From assembly GCF_019649055.1 (NCBI RefSeq), contig NW_026570345.1, forward strand, positions 248,001-312,000: DNA of 64,000 bases, in the 5' to 3' direction. A program made the translations under genes and the position numbers. Every line of letters begins with the position of its first letter. The first letter of the stretch is position 1. Below are positions 24,047-34,758 of the stretch, one piece after another. The notes below the pieces were generated by a model, which made no database searches, was not told where the DNA came from, and was given only the letters and a program-made list of their open reading frames with translations. The stretch comes from Paramacrobiotus metropolitanus (taxonomy: Eukaryota; Tardigrada; Eutardigrada; Parachela; Macrobiotidae).

Positions 24047-25405
24047 TCACTGTACCGTGCCGTCGTCGGAGCGTGCGGACCCGGGAAAGTTCCTAAATCC
24101 CCCATCCAACCGCATGGTCGTCGCGTTGACCAAATGATTTTCAATGATAAACTCCACCATATGTGCAAACTCTTCCGGTCGGCCCACTCGTTTAGGGAAC
24201 ACCGCCGAACTAGGATGTCCGGCCAGAGCCCATTTGTATTCCTCATTATCCAGCATCGGCGTGCAGATTGCAGCTATAAACCACCACACACATATTATAA
24301 GCTACGATGTTGGTACGCGCATTTATTGCAAAAATCAATCAGAAAAAATGGTTACCGGGTGCAATGGCCAGGACCCGGATCCCGACGGGCCCAAATTCCC
24401 GGGCTAGCGGCACCGTCATGGAGCTAATGGCGCCCTTACTGGCACTGTACGCTAAAAGTCCCACTTGTCCATCGCTGCGCGCCACACTGGAAACGTTAAC
24501 GATAACGCCACGTTGGCCGTCTTCATCAGGTGGGTTAGTGCTCATTAAACCCACGGCGTGCCGGATAACGTTAAATGTCCCATAAACATTGATCTGCAAA
24601 GAAAAGTTATTGCTGATGTCGAATCGAACTCTGTCATTTAGTAAGTAAATCAGCATCGTCAGCAACAAGTTACAAATTTATCGAGCACAGTTTTAAGCTT
24701 AAATTGTTCCAGATGTACCACAGACAACCTTTGCCATTGCAGTTCCGGCCAAACAAAATGGCAACAGTTGTCTGTATTACATACAAACGCTGTGCGCCAA
24801 GAATACCCTTAATCTAACGTTAAATTATTTTGTGAAAAAATTTTTACAAAAATGTACCATGACATACGGTGTTAATAATCCAAGCAATATTATGATTATT
24901 CTTATATATTAAATAATTATGCATCACCCGCATGATATCCTCGAACATCTGTGTTGAGTGCATTTGGTCGGTGTGGAAGTCATACACCGGCTGCACGTGA
25001 CCCAGTATCCCGGCGCAGTTGATGAGAAAATCCAGTCGCCCTTGTTTGTAGCGAATCTCACTGATCACGTTGGCAACATCGTCCTCTCGGGTTACCTGTA
25101 CCATCGCGCTCATAATCATAATTCCCCAAAAATCCAAGCGTATCTAATTAACGCTTACATCAACTTTGCGGTATTTAATGGACGCATCGCCGTAGATATC
25201 CCCACCGTCTTCTTGGCTAGGAATTTGCAGATCTACTACATAAATTATGACTCCTTTTGATGCCAGTCGCTCCACGGTGGCTTTGCCTAATCCGGAAGAG
25301 CCACCTGTTACCAGGGCTACTTTGTCCTAAACAGCAAGATGCAAATGTCAGGCAATGGTAGAATTAGCTCGATAATACTTTATTTTTCACCTTAAAATGC
25401 GCCAT
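24047..25405 (-). CDS. Short-chain dehydrogenase, HSD17B10 (3-hydroxyacyl-CoA dehydrogenase type 2)-like
   Basis: Five exons: 25405-25391, 25326-25159, 25095-24928, 24593-24356, 24273-24047 (816 nt, 271 aa). The first coding exon is only 15 nt (MAHFK). The Rossmann motif is [11 protein letters not shown]-binding D at VVDLQ, NCAG after DFLI, and the catalytic set S (NVSSVAR), Y and K (YSASKGAI). [38 protein letters not shown]...CTPML and the end [17 protein letters not shown]...RLDGGFR match the HSD17B10 family closely. That enzyme is mitochondrial, oxidises 3-hydroxyacyl-CoA and steroids, and is a mitochondrial RNase P subunit in animals. Here MAHFK is too short to show a transit peptide. The exon 3 donor (CGG|GTGATG) gives a three-residue gap against the family and is the least certain junction. 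Confidence 0.85.
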
Positions 25406-28400
25406 TTGCAGCAGGATCCGGTATGTCTTGAAAGCGCTGCAGTAATAAAATTGCTGCTTGCAAACTTCTGCGACCTATTGCCTTCCACTGTGACGGTCTT
25501 GTGATCAAAACATATTGATGAAACCAGTTTCTTAACGATAGCTGCGCTAGATAATCATAAAATCCTATGAATGCGGATTTGCGTACGTGCGTTACTCAAA
25601 GTGAATCGTGTACGAAGATAAGCACAACTTTACCAATTTTAACAGACACAGAAGCAAGAAAATCGGCTGTGCTTATACAGTGGACTTTAGTTTCCCTTAA
25701 CTCAGCTTTGGCTACTACAGCGGCACACCGGTTGGACAAGGCAGATTACAGTTAGGCAACCGGAAAGATTCTTTGAAAGAATCTGTGTGTACATCTTTAC
25801 AACGAGGTCATAAATGTAGCCATTCTGCAATGAGCAGTACATGGACCGAAGACGATTGCAAGCTTGAAGCTGATCTCAAACAAGACGAATCAAGCTTATC
25901 ACCATTGTGTTAAATATTTTGTCGTTTTTTTTCTATCCCTTCTGGCCTGTTTTGTCTCTCCCGTTCTGCGCTTCCTGTTATTCATTTTCATCCTTTTTTA
26001 TTTGCCATGAATTTAAAGATGAAGAAGATGCGCCCGTTGCTTCGTTGCTTTCATGCTGTCCCAAGTGCCATGAAAGTCATGTTTTAAATTTTTTCATACT
26101 ACAGTATCAAACATTTTTACTAATAGTGCTTCAGTACAATATTATAAATCAACTTTGGCTTAATCGCTGCTAATGGTGAGCGCTGAATACTGTTTTAGTA
26201 TAGTAGTTATGTCGACAGGGAGCAGACACAGTTGTCAAAGATCAAAGCAAAACACGAAACATAGCGATTGCAACAAAAGAGACTAAGAATTGTGGAGTAA
26301 ACCTGAGCTCATGCCACTTGTGGCGGTGTTGCTCCGATAAAATGTTTTAGCTGTGCTCGAATTTATGACTCCGCTGTAATTCGTTAGGCGCATTACTACC
26401 TGTTTCCGTAAAGGTCACTTTCGATCGCTGCGCAACCTATGGTACTGATACGAGCCCATAACTAATTCATTACCCCGGTCTTTGCTGGAGGTGATGAGCG
26501 GATTAATAAAAATCACAAAAGCATTGACATTATTTTTATAACCTGTTTTTACCAACCGAGAGAGTAATCGATCGTCCTTTTCAAGTGGCACCGTGCTGCC
26601 CATTGTCGATAAAGAAACCAACCGGCTGGTGTTGCGAACACACAACAAAATTCGGACAAAAAAGCAAAAAACGAATTGATTATCAATGAAACGTAAATTG
26701 ATTATCAATGAAACATAAAATTAGTTGCAATAGGCCACACAAGTACAACGTGATACGTTCTATTCCCAGCACACAACCGGAGCGCGTAGACATGTTCGTA
26801 ACTTGGTACCAAGTACAGATATAACCAGAGTTCATAACAGATGCGGTAAAACTGTCGTGGTAAATGGTAGCTGGTCTACGGATTAGACGCCAAGATGGTC
26901 CAATGAGTATTCGATGATCTTCTTGACGCTGGTTTCATAAGACCGGTACACAACCCTCGTCAGAATTGTGATATAGTTTATTGGTAACTTTTGAATCAAA
27001 TGTAGATATTAGAGACCATGTAATAACCCTTAGATTTATACTAAAATGACCGATTTCGATATGCCTAATCGATGTAAAATATATTTATTCAGGTATGTAA
27101 CAGCGATGTTTTTCAAAGCACAGCGGCGATGCCATTAACAATAAAAACACAATCCGCTACACGTTTATCCCGCAAAAGCCATTATTTCATGAAAAAGTAC
27201 GCTTTTAGCAGCTCAGCATAAAATCAATAAAAGGTAACATGTGGCATTCAGTTATAAATTTTGGATGTCGACATCCATGCGTTTCACGGCGATACTGCTT
27301 TCCGGAAGCCGACGAAACAGAGAATTCATTCATCGATCCTGCAAAAAATTATTCAGCACATTTTAACTACGGCTATTTAAATGTCTCTGGATATGCATTC
27401 GACACAACAAGTTTTCTTCTCTAATGTTTTTCAAAACTTGGCAAATTTTAAATTATTTCGTGTAATCCATGCATGCTGACATGCAGTTGCATTTGAAAAA
27501 ATTAAAAACGCTGTTGCAGATAAAAAAATCAGTTAAAGGATAAAAAAAATTCAAAATTAAAAACATATGGCTTCATTTAAAGTTTTTCGAAAAAGGAAAC
27601 GTTTCTACGATTATCATTTTATTATCGTCATACTGCAAGCAACAAATCTATGCGATTTGTAGTTTATTTTTTTGAAAAATAAAAGAAAAAAAATAGGAGC
27701 TTAAAGTCATACGCAAATAAAAGTTTTATTTACTATCCAGATAGAATTTTTGTTTATTATATATTGGAAACCTCCAATTATTTAAAGGCTTGCATGTCGA
27801 CATGCATAAAGGCAGAATTAAGATTCTAGTTGAAAATTCGTTTTTAGCAAATCAAGGCTGCACATCATTGTAGTGCTGGCGATGTTTCGTAAAGCGATCC
27901 CATCTCAAATAAAACCACCACTAAAATGCGGGCTTTTTACGATCATTCATCAAACGTATACCTGCAGTCCTACTGCATGTCGTCATGCACAATCTTCCCG
28001 CTGTGCAACATGTTCCAATGACCTGAAAACATTAACCCAAAATAAAAAATGATTTTCTATTAAACCGGCGTTTAACATTTGGGATTTCATTGAAATTCTC
28101 ACCGTAGAATCATTACAGAACTCGAGGGTTCCTTGCAGCATCGCAGACAAGAACGCGCTCTTGCGTGTTCTTCCATAGACGTGCTGCGTCTAGCAGCGTT
28201 ACGGCACAGAATGCCCGCACCATCACTTTTCACGCAAATGCTGAAAGGATCTGGCTGTCGACAGCCATAAAACGGAAAACTTGGAGATGGTTATGAAGAA
28301 TCATAATTAAAAAGCGTGGCTTTTAGAAAGTCAATAATTGTGGGTTTTAAAGTTAGTTTCCAACTTTCCATAAGCAGAGACGGCACAACGGCGCTGAACG

Positions 28401-28824
28401 TGAACGTGTTCTGAACACAGAATGCCGCTCGACCAATCAGAGAAGGCATAACAGCAGCTTTCACTGACTGAACTTTGCAGCAAAAGTTTTATCGTCACGC
28501 GGACTTTTACACGCTAAATATTTGTAAATATTTGTATTCGCAATGCATTCAGAAGCAAAGTGAGCCGATAAGTCTTTAAAAAATTGCATTTTGCGACTAT
28601 TTTTGCAGTGTCTAATACTTTATGTCGGTCGACCGACACTTGATTTTGCACCGAAACTATACTTTCGTTACTGATTGCATATCAAGGTTATACAGTATCA
28701 TGTGAAAATTTAGCGCGCAGTAATTACGATACATAAATTGAATCAATTTTCTGGCATTACTACTTTGTAGACAATTTATGCCAATCGACTAGCAAAGCTT
28801 CTGTTTTTATATACTTACGAGTTA
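25406..28824. other. Intergenic, AT-rich, with palindromes and small repeats
   Basis: No gene is recognised in this 3.4 kb. A 22-base unit (AATTGATTATCAATGAAACGTA) is duplicated in tandem at 26674-26717. From 27,263 onward it holds the palindrome series described separately. Two weakly similar blocks around 28,195-28,235 and 28,415-28,450 share CACAGAATGCC followed by ACCATCA/ACCAATCA, which suggests an old duplication. Confidence 0.45.
27263..28638. repeat. Series of 14-16 bp palindromes, mostly centred on GTCGAC
   Basis: Perfect palindromes: GGATGTCGACATCC (27263-27276), TGCATGTCGACATGCA (27791-27806), TGGCTGTCGACAGCCA (28252-28267), TGTCGGTCGACCGACA (28623-28638). Near-perfect: TGCATGCTGACATGCA (27470-27485) and TGCATGTCGTCATGCA (27974-27989). 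Spacing is irregular (183-371 bases). Their flanks are not obviously alike, so they are not simply copies of one transposon end. Confidence 0.7.
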
Positions 28825-29406
28825 CAGTAAAACCTCTCTATAAAATACAGGCACGGTTCCATCAGTTTCGTATTTCATACCGGTGTGTATTTTATAAAGG
28901 GCAACTGCCCCAGGGGCACTTGTATATTTTGGGGCGGGGTGGGGAATGTAGCAGACTAGCAGTATCTTTATAAATACAACATTAAGGCAGCAGCAAATAT
29001 TTGTACAGACAGTGACAAACTTCGTTTAGCGTTCATTTTAAAGTAGGATTAATATCTCAAGGCTTATAAAATAAGAATATTCTGTTGAAATATACTTCTA
29101 GATCAATTATTACCACTTACACAAACTTTACTCGTGATTATTTGACGATATTCTGATTGGACAAATTGCATCCGGTTACCTGTATGCAGCGGTATTTAAC
29201 CGTAGCTGAATGTAGTTCAGAGGTTTCATACACTGGTGCAACTACATTCGGTTCCGCGGAAAGTGTATGTAAGGCTTATAAAGAGGTGAATGTTATAAAG
29301 AGAATCCCCTATGTTATAACATGGGAGCCAATTCAGTTCCTTAAAGGTTGAATGCTATAGAGAAGTGTATTTAATAAAGAAGTGTATTTAAGGAGAGGTT
29401 TTACTG
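28825..29406. mobile_element. Pogo/Tc1-like MITE
   Basis: The element starts CAGTAAAACCTCTC and ends GAGAGGTTTTACTG, which are inverted copies, and is flanked by TA on both sides (28823-28824 and 29407-29408). The terminal sequence and TA target duplication are those of pogo/Tigger-like DNA transposons. At 582 bp with no transposase frame it is non-autonomous. It ends 170 bp short of the stop codon of thioester gene A, within its likely 3' region. Confidence 0.8.
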
Positions 29407-30838
29407 TAAATGTAATTAATATTTTGTAACAACGCAGATGAATTTACAACGTATAAACGGCTTTTACGAAGCTTTTGCTTTGTCCAGCAAAAGGATGTAA
29501 CTTCGACACAAATTTGTGCTGATATAAAATCTGGTTTCTAAACGGCTGCCCGAATTTTGCCGTGGATATATGTTGTTATAGAGTGCCGATATGTTGCAGT
29601 ATTTTGATGTAATTTAGAAAATACTTTTTGACGTGGGCAAGGATAGTCCGCCCAGCAGCGTTACGTGTGTCCGAGCTTTTCAGTAGCTTCAGTGGCAGGC
29701 ACACGGACATTCCAGAATCAATCTGAAAAATAAAAGCTTCAACCACTGGAAATAATGATGTAGCGTCGATATCCCGCCACGTTTCCCTAACTGTGGATTT
29801 ATTGCTATGATTTTCTAGATTTCAACGCGTTTTTCATATATCTTTTGTCTTACACCAAGAAAGTAATAGCATCTGATAAAACAAATAAGCACAGAATACG
29901 TCGTCTGAACCGGTTTATGCAGCGTGATCTCATACTGAATAAATATTGCTGTATAATCGGTTATAATTCAGCCCAGTTTCGCAGGTAGAAGTAAAGTATA
30001 CCTTTTCCATATAAATGTAACATTTTTGATTTTCCTGGGCGCATTCGACTTTCTGGACACCCTTGTGCGTCTGTTTCTGCAATTCGCTGACGGCATCTTC
30101 ATCAAATTTGTATCCCGTAAGAGCTTCGATTTCCACCATGATATTTCCGCTGATCACATTGCCTTTGTAACTGCAAACACACGCGCAATGTTATAAATAT
30201 CGCTTCAGTTAGAACTCACAATTAGTCTTCTTCACTCACGAAGGGCACAGCCGTAACTGCAGGATATTGTTTTCGTCGTCCTTTGCAGTCAGCTTAAATT
30301 TCAGGTCTATCTCGGATGTGTAGCTCATCGCAGGATCCCGGAAAGGGACCGTTACTGGCGCTGGCGCACCTATTTTGAGGCTTGTCTTTGCCGATGGCGA
30401 CTGTTTCTGCCGGTAAGAATATTCCAGCTGGCATCTCACGATACCGTCACCCGTTGCCCTGATTTTAACGCGATTTTGTGTCAGCGGTATTTCGTATGTC
30501 TGTGGTGACAGACTGTCGGTGGTGAACCGGTGCGTGTCATCAAATCCTTCCACTTCCACATCCAGTGATTTAGTTTGCACGTTCGGTTTTACTTCGCTAA
30601 GGGCATTCAGAGCCACAGCAGTATCCTGCAGCAGCATTACCAAACCTGAATTTCCGTGCTTACTCATTTATTTTGCAGTAACATGCCCTGGCCTTTCGCC
30701 ATCTCTTTACTTCAAAACCGTAATGAATCAACTAATAAAGAGCGAATGAAATAAAATTACAAATTTTCCGTGCTCGGTTCCAGTAAAACTAATGAATTAC
30801 GTTTTAACATCTTCAATTGTTCGGTTCGATGGCTGCAT

Positions 30839-30987
30839 TTGCGACCCCGACCATGCAATGCTAAAACCGTTAGAACGGTCAGTTCCATCAAAATCATGAA
30901 GCGCCAAGGAATTTTTGTGACCCTCACCATGCAGTGTCAAAACCGTTAGAGCGATCAGTTCCATCAAACTTTTTAAGTTCCAAGGAA
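30839..30987. repeat. Direct tandem repeat, 2 x about 75 bp, in intron 17 of gene A
   Basis: Two adjacent copies run from TTGCGACCCCGACCATGC to CCAAGGAA (30839-30911) and from TTGTGACCCTCACCATGC to CCAAGGAA (30915-30987). They share AAAACCGTTAGA and TCAGTTCCATCAAA, with about 15-20% differences. Confidence 0.75.
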
Positions 30988-31283
30988 ATTATGTAAAACT
31001 ATTACGTAAATATTATATAATAGTATTCCAGGGAGATACATATAAAATTATTCCAGGGAAAATTATGTAAAACTACTCTGTATTATGTAATATTCTACTA
31101 TGTAATAAATTATTACTAATAATTATTAGAAAAATTATTATAAAACTTTAATAACAGTCCATCCGGTTACGGCGATCATCTAGTGACGGTCTGCTGGGCT
31201 AAGAATAGATGCTGTATTACTTGCGCTGCATCAACTCAAAAGCTGTATTAGGAACTGCTTAGCTCGCATATCTCCCATATGAT

Positions 31284-31565
31284 TGCGGGCGGCTCGCCCC
31301 ATATAAATCTACGTATGTATATACGCTCTAATCAACGGGACTCGGCGCCGGCATTTTATTCCACTGATCAGAGGAGCTCCCTCTGCGCTAGCACAACCGA
31401 CACCATATATACTGCCACTGCGCAGCGCAGCTGCGCAAAAATCAATAGTCTGACATCACATCTCCAGATCGTTCTGGATACTTCCAGAACGCACGTCAGT
31501 CATACTCTGATCATGCGTACAGCGCGTGCACATGCATACAGCCTGTATGTGGGAGATATCCCACA
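31284..31565 (-). mobile_element. Solo LTR in intron 17 of gene A
   Basis: A 282-bp copy of the same LTR as at 32995-33276, in the opposite orientation. It is flanked by a perfect 4-bp duplication TGAT (31280-31283 and 31566-31569) and has TG...CA ends when read on the minus strand. I see no differences from the 5' LTR of the full element. It lies between exons 17 and 18 of gene A, in the same orientation as that gene, and carries an AATAAA that could act as a premature poly(A) signal. Confidence 0.9.
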
Positions 31566-32994
31566 TGATCCCGAATGCGCTTGGCAAAGGCCTTGAATTT
31601 CATATGCGTACCTGTGTGGACTGGAAGCCGAATTGCCAGTTTCGCTGCGACAGCAGCCAGTCGATAACCGGCTTCAGATCATTCGTAGCACTATTGTTGC
31701 ACAGCGCCAACAGCGCATATCCCGTTGTCTCAATATCCTTTGCCGAAAATTCAGCACTGCTTTTTAAAGTAGTCTTATCCAGCCAGCACCGCTTTCCAGG
31801 AGCCGGCTCCACGGCCAGCTGATTCAGTTTCCTTATGCAGTGTGATGTTCTCTGACTTCCAGTGCGAGTAAACACGTAACAGGTCAAACCTAACGTAAAT
31901 GGATCGTTGGATCGTTCAAAATGTCCTTCCAGATAACGTTGTGCGACTCGCGCTACAGTTGTGCTGGCGAAACCGTTTTCGGTATAGGCCAGGAGAACAA
32001 AAGCGGTCAGAGCGCTGGGGTTATGTTGGCGGTCGATGAGGTTTCCGTCTTCCCGTAAGGATCCGTCACTGTTTTGTTTGCTATCCAGAAATTCCAATGA
32101 GTGCTTAATCAGGGACTTGTCCACTTTGATGAATTCACTAGCCAGTGCGAAACCGCGAATGATGTAGGCTGTCAACCATGTAGAGCCTGGATGCCGGTTT
32201 TCCCCAAAAGTGCTGCAATAAAGGCGGATAGTAAAAAGGAAACGATGGAATCCTTACAGCCTAATAGAAACTCACGCACTTGTAAGAACCGTTCTTCAGG
32301 CGATAGTTTGCCATTCGCTTGAATCCTTTAACAGAAAAGGTAAATGGAATTAACATCGGAACCGGTTAGTCGAGCTACCGGAGCGTAACTTAGTCGGCTC
32401 CCTGTTTTTACTTTTCGGATAAGCGTACATGTACGAGTAATTGGTAAATTGTTTAATGATTAATCTATAAATTGAATTGTCTCACCCTTTTCGATATTGT
32501 ACTTTAATCTCTTGTTGCGGTTGTTTTTTGTGTAGGCTGCATCACCCAATCGTTTGAGGTATTTTGCCAAAAAGACGTTAGGCATAAGTACCGACATGGT
32601 CTGCTCGCCGCACCCAGTAGGAACCCGAATCAAGCCTTCGAACTCTTTGCCTGAGCTCTCCTTGAGATTTTCCATAGTAGTGGCCATTATGTCACCTAGC
32701 AAAAAAGATGGAAGCAACTGTAATGGTTAGCAAAAAATGAGGATCCCCATACCAGAAATTGTCAGCCTAATTGTCTCCGATCCTGGGACGGCATTGAGCG
32801 GTATCTGTTGGCTGTCCACTGGAATCTCTACCGTGGGGATTTGACCAGTTATGGTGTACACCTCCGAGCTGTGCTGTTGCAGCGCTCCAGGCTGTCTGAT
32901 TTGCACAGTCTTCTGCACTCTGTCAATGATTATTTCCTTTCCACGCGAAATGGACCGAAACACTTCGGCGACAACGGTTACCGGACCTTTCCGG

Positions 32995-33276
32995 TGTGGG
33001 ATATCTCCCACATACAGGCTGTATGCATGTGCACGCGCTGTACGCATGATCAGAGTATGACTGACGTGCGTTCTGGAAGTATCCAGAACGATCTGGAGAT
33101 GTGATGTCAGACTATTGATTTTTGCGCAGCTGCGCTGCGCAGTGGCAGTATATATGGTGTCGGTTGTGCTAGCGCAGAGGGAGCTCCTCTGATCAGTGGA
33201 ATAAAATGCCGGCGCCGAGTCCCGTTGATTAGAGCGTATATACATACGTAGATTTATATGGGGCGAGCCGCCCGCA
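32995..33276 (+). repeat. 5' LTR
   Basis: 282 bp, TG...CA. It begins with an inverted-repeat start (TGTGGGATATCTCCCACA), has TATATAT at about 33149-33155 and AATAAA at 33200-33205, the order expected for LTR promoter and poly(A) signals. It shows an internal GCGCAGCTGCGCTGCGC palindromic stretch. Confidence 0.9.
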
Positions 33277-33279
33277 AAT

Positions 33280-33295
33280 TGGTAGCAGATCGTGG
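33280..33295 (+). other. Primer-binding site (initiator tRNA-Met type)
   Basis: TGGTAGCAGATCGTGG starts three bases after the 5' LTR. It matches the complement of the 3' end of animal initiator tRNA-Met at 14 of 16 positions (TGGTAGCAGA and TGG conserved). Confidence 0.75.
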
Positions 33296-33681
33296 TTGAG
33301 ATCTATGTTAACATCAGTTTTCCTCTGACCTTTCATATTTTTCATCTGAATTTTTTTGTGTGGTGGCTCGCCCCAGTACGAGCCCATTACGAATCTATAC
33401 CATCTTTTCCCAATTTTGCCAACACAAGATTATTACCGCCTGAATACGTTCTGCGGTGTTTAGTTATTCTACCTAACGCGATATTTCATCGGGATTTCAC
33501 CAACGCATGATTCTAATTCCATCGCCTGCATATGCTGATCAGAAATTCCATCGTTTTTCTTGACCTTTTACTAAATGTACTGAACGTATTTTAGTGAACT
33601 GTTATTTAACATTATTACCTTAAAATCAATTGAGAAATTTATACGAATAAATGTGACCTTTCATAACATTTGACCATCAAC

Positions 33682-34137
33682 ATGGATGCCAAATCTTTGT
33701 CACCGGAGCAATACGTACAAGCAATCCACTGCTACTTAAAATCAACCACACCCAATCCAACGTTTCAAGATTTATTATCTCTTCTCTTCGACTATCTGCC
33801 AGAACAGCTGAAACCAACATTTTTTGCCAATTTGCCTGACTCCATCAACACCTTTGTTCAACAGCTGACTTTTGAGCTGAAGTCAATCCCACCTAATTCA
33901 CGACCAAGATTATTCTTTCCTGTTCAACAAATCCATGCTGTAAGCCCAACCCCATATAATTTTAATGCGATCAAACTACATGTTCTACCAGACCAAGAAT
34001 CGCACGTCAACACGTCCCAGAAAACTCCGAAGAAACACCATCGCTTTCACGCACGTTCATGTTACAATTGCCGCAAGCCAGGACATGAAGCAGCCACATG
34101 TAGGAAGCCTATGAATTTGCCCGTATACAGACATTGA
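33682..34137 (+). CDS. Gag-like protein with CCHC zinc knuckle
   Basis: 151 aa from ATG at 33682 (the frame is open slightly further upstream). The N-terminal two thirds is a helical gag-like region without a recognisable capsid motif. Near the C-terminus is CYNCRKPGHEAATC, the C-x2-C-x4-H-x4-C nucleocapsid knuckle, preceded by a basic stretch (KTPKKHHRFHARS). The frame ends soon after and no pol frame follows, so the element is gag-only. Much of the region from 34138 to the polypurine tract is non-coding, with repeated GTAGCC phrases. Confidence 0.8.
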   Translation: MDAKSLSPEQYVQAIHCYLKSTTPNPTFQDLLSLLFDYLPEQLKPTFFANLPDSINTFVQQLTFELKSIPPNSRPRLFFPVQQIHAVSPTPYNFNAIKLHVLPDQESHVNTSQKTPKKHHRFHARSCYNCRKPGHEAATCRKPMNLPVYRH

Positions 34138-34462
34138 CGAAGTATGGAAGCCATTGATTCGATTTAGCCTGTGTAGCCCGAGTTGCTTTCGTAGCCTGAT
34201 AGCTTATGTAGCCAGTTCGGCCAGTGGGGAAATGGAATAATAACGGTTGCAATGCTTCTACTGCTAAGAAAATGCCTGCCTGTTATTGAGCGGATTCCCA
34301 TGTGACGATAAACTGCTTTCCAAGACCTACTTCCACTCCAAAATCAATAAACCTCTACGTTTCCTGGATGTGCGAGCAATCGTAATCGCAATTTCCTTAA
34401 CATGTAATGTTTTACTGTCATCGATTTTTCTAATGTGTGACTACTGTTATACGTGTCGGTTT

Positions 34463-34476
34463 AGAGAAGGGGGAAG
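34463..34476 (+). other. Polypurine tract
   Basis: AGAGAAGGGGGAAG, two bases before the 3' LTR, is the expected primer for plus-strand synthesis. Confidence 0.8.
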
Positions 34477-34478
34477 TA

Positions 34479-34758
34479 TGTGGATATCTCCACATACAGG
34501 CTGTATGCATGTGCACGCGCTGTACGCATGATCAGAGTATGACTGACGTGCGTTCTGGAAGTATCCAGAACGATCTGGAGATGTGATGTCAGACTATTGA
34601 TTTTTGCGCAGCTGCGCTGCGCAGTGGCAGTATATATGGTGTCGGTTGTGCTAGCGCAGAGGGAGCTCCTCTGATCAGTGGAATAAAATGCCGGCGCCGA
34701 GTCCCGTTGATTAGAGCGTATATACATACGTAGATTTATATGGGGCGAGCCGCCCGCA
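34479..34758 (+). repeat. 3' LTR
   Basis: 280 bp. By eye it is identical to the 5' LTR apart from the first 18 bases, where one G and one C of the terminal inverted repeat are missing (TGTGGATATCTCCACA instead of TGTGGGATATCTCCCACA). Confidence 0.9.

Larger units (their letters stand above)
32995..34758 (+). mobile_element. Non-autonomous LTR retrotransposon inside exon 14 of gene A
   Basis: Structure: 5' LTR 32995-33276, primer-binding site 33280-33295, gag-like frame 33682-34137, polypurine tract 34463-34476, 3' LTR 34479-34758. It is flanked by a 4-bp target duplication CCGG (32991-32994 and 34759-34762). The internal region is only 1.2 kb with no protease, reverse transcriptase or integrase, so it must be mobilised in trans. 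The 4-bp duplication and gag CCHC knuckle fit a Ty3/gypsy-like or related lineage. It is antisense to gene A. Removing the element plus one duplication leaves exon 14 at 472 nt, in frame with the paralogs. Confidence 0.93.

Noticed and set aside
31279-31596. A protein-like frame starting MYIRSNQRDSAPAFYSTDQ found three times (also 32727-33245 and 34461-34727 minus)
   Set aside because: It is the LTR sequence read through by chance on one strand. The repeats are explained fully by the solo LTR and the two LTRs of the element.
32727-33245. Apparent 172-aa protein joining the LTR-derived frame to thioester gene sequence
   Set aside because: A chimeric frame across the LTR insertion boundary at 32,995. 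Only the part after the boundary belongs to exon 14 of gene A.
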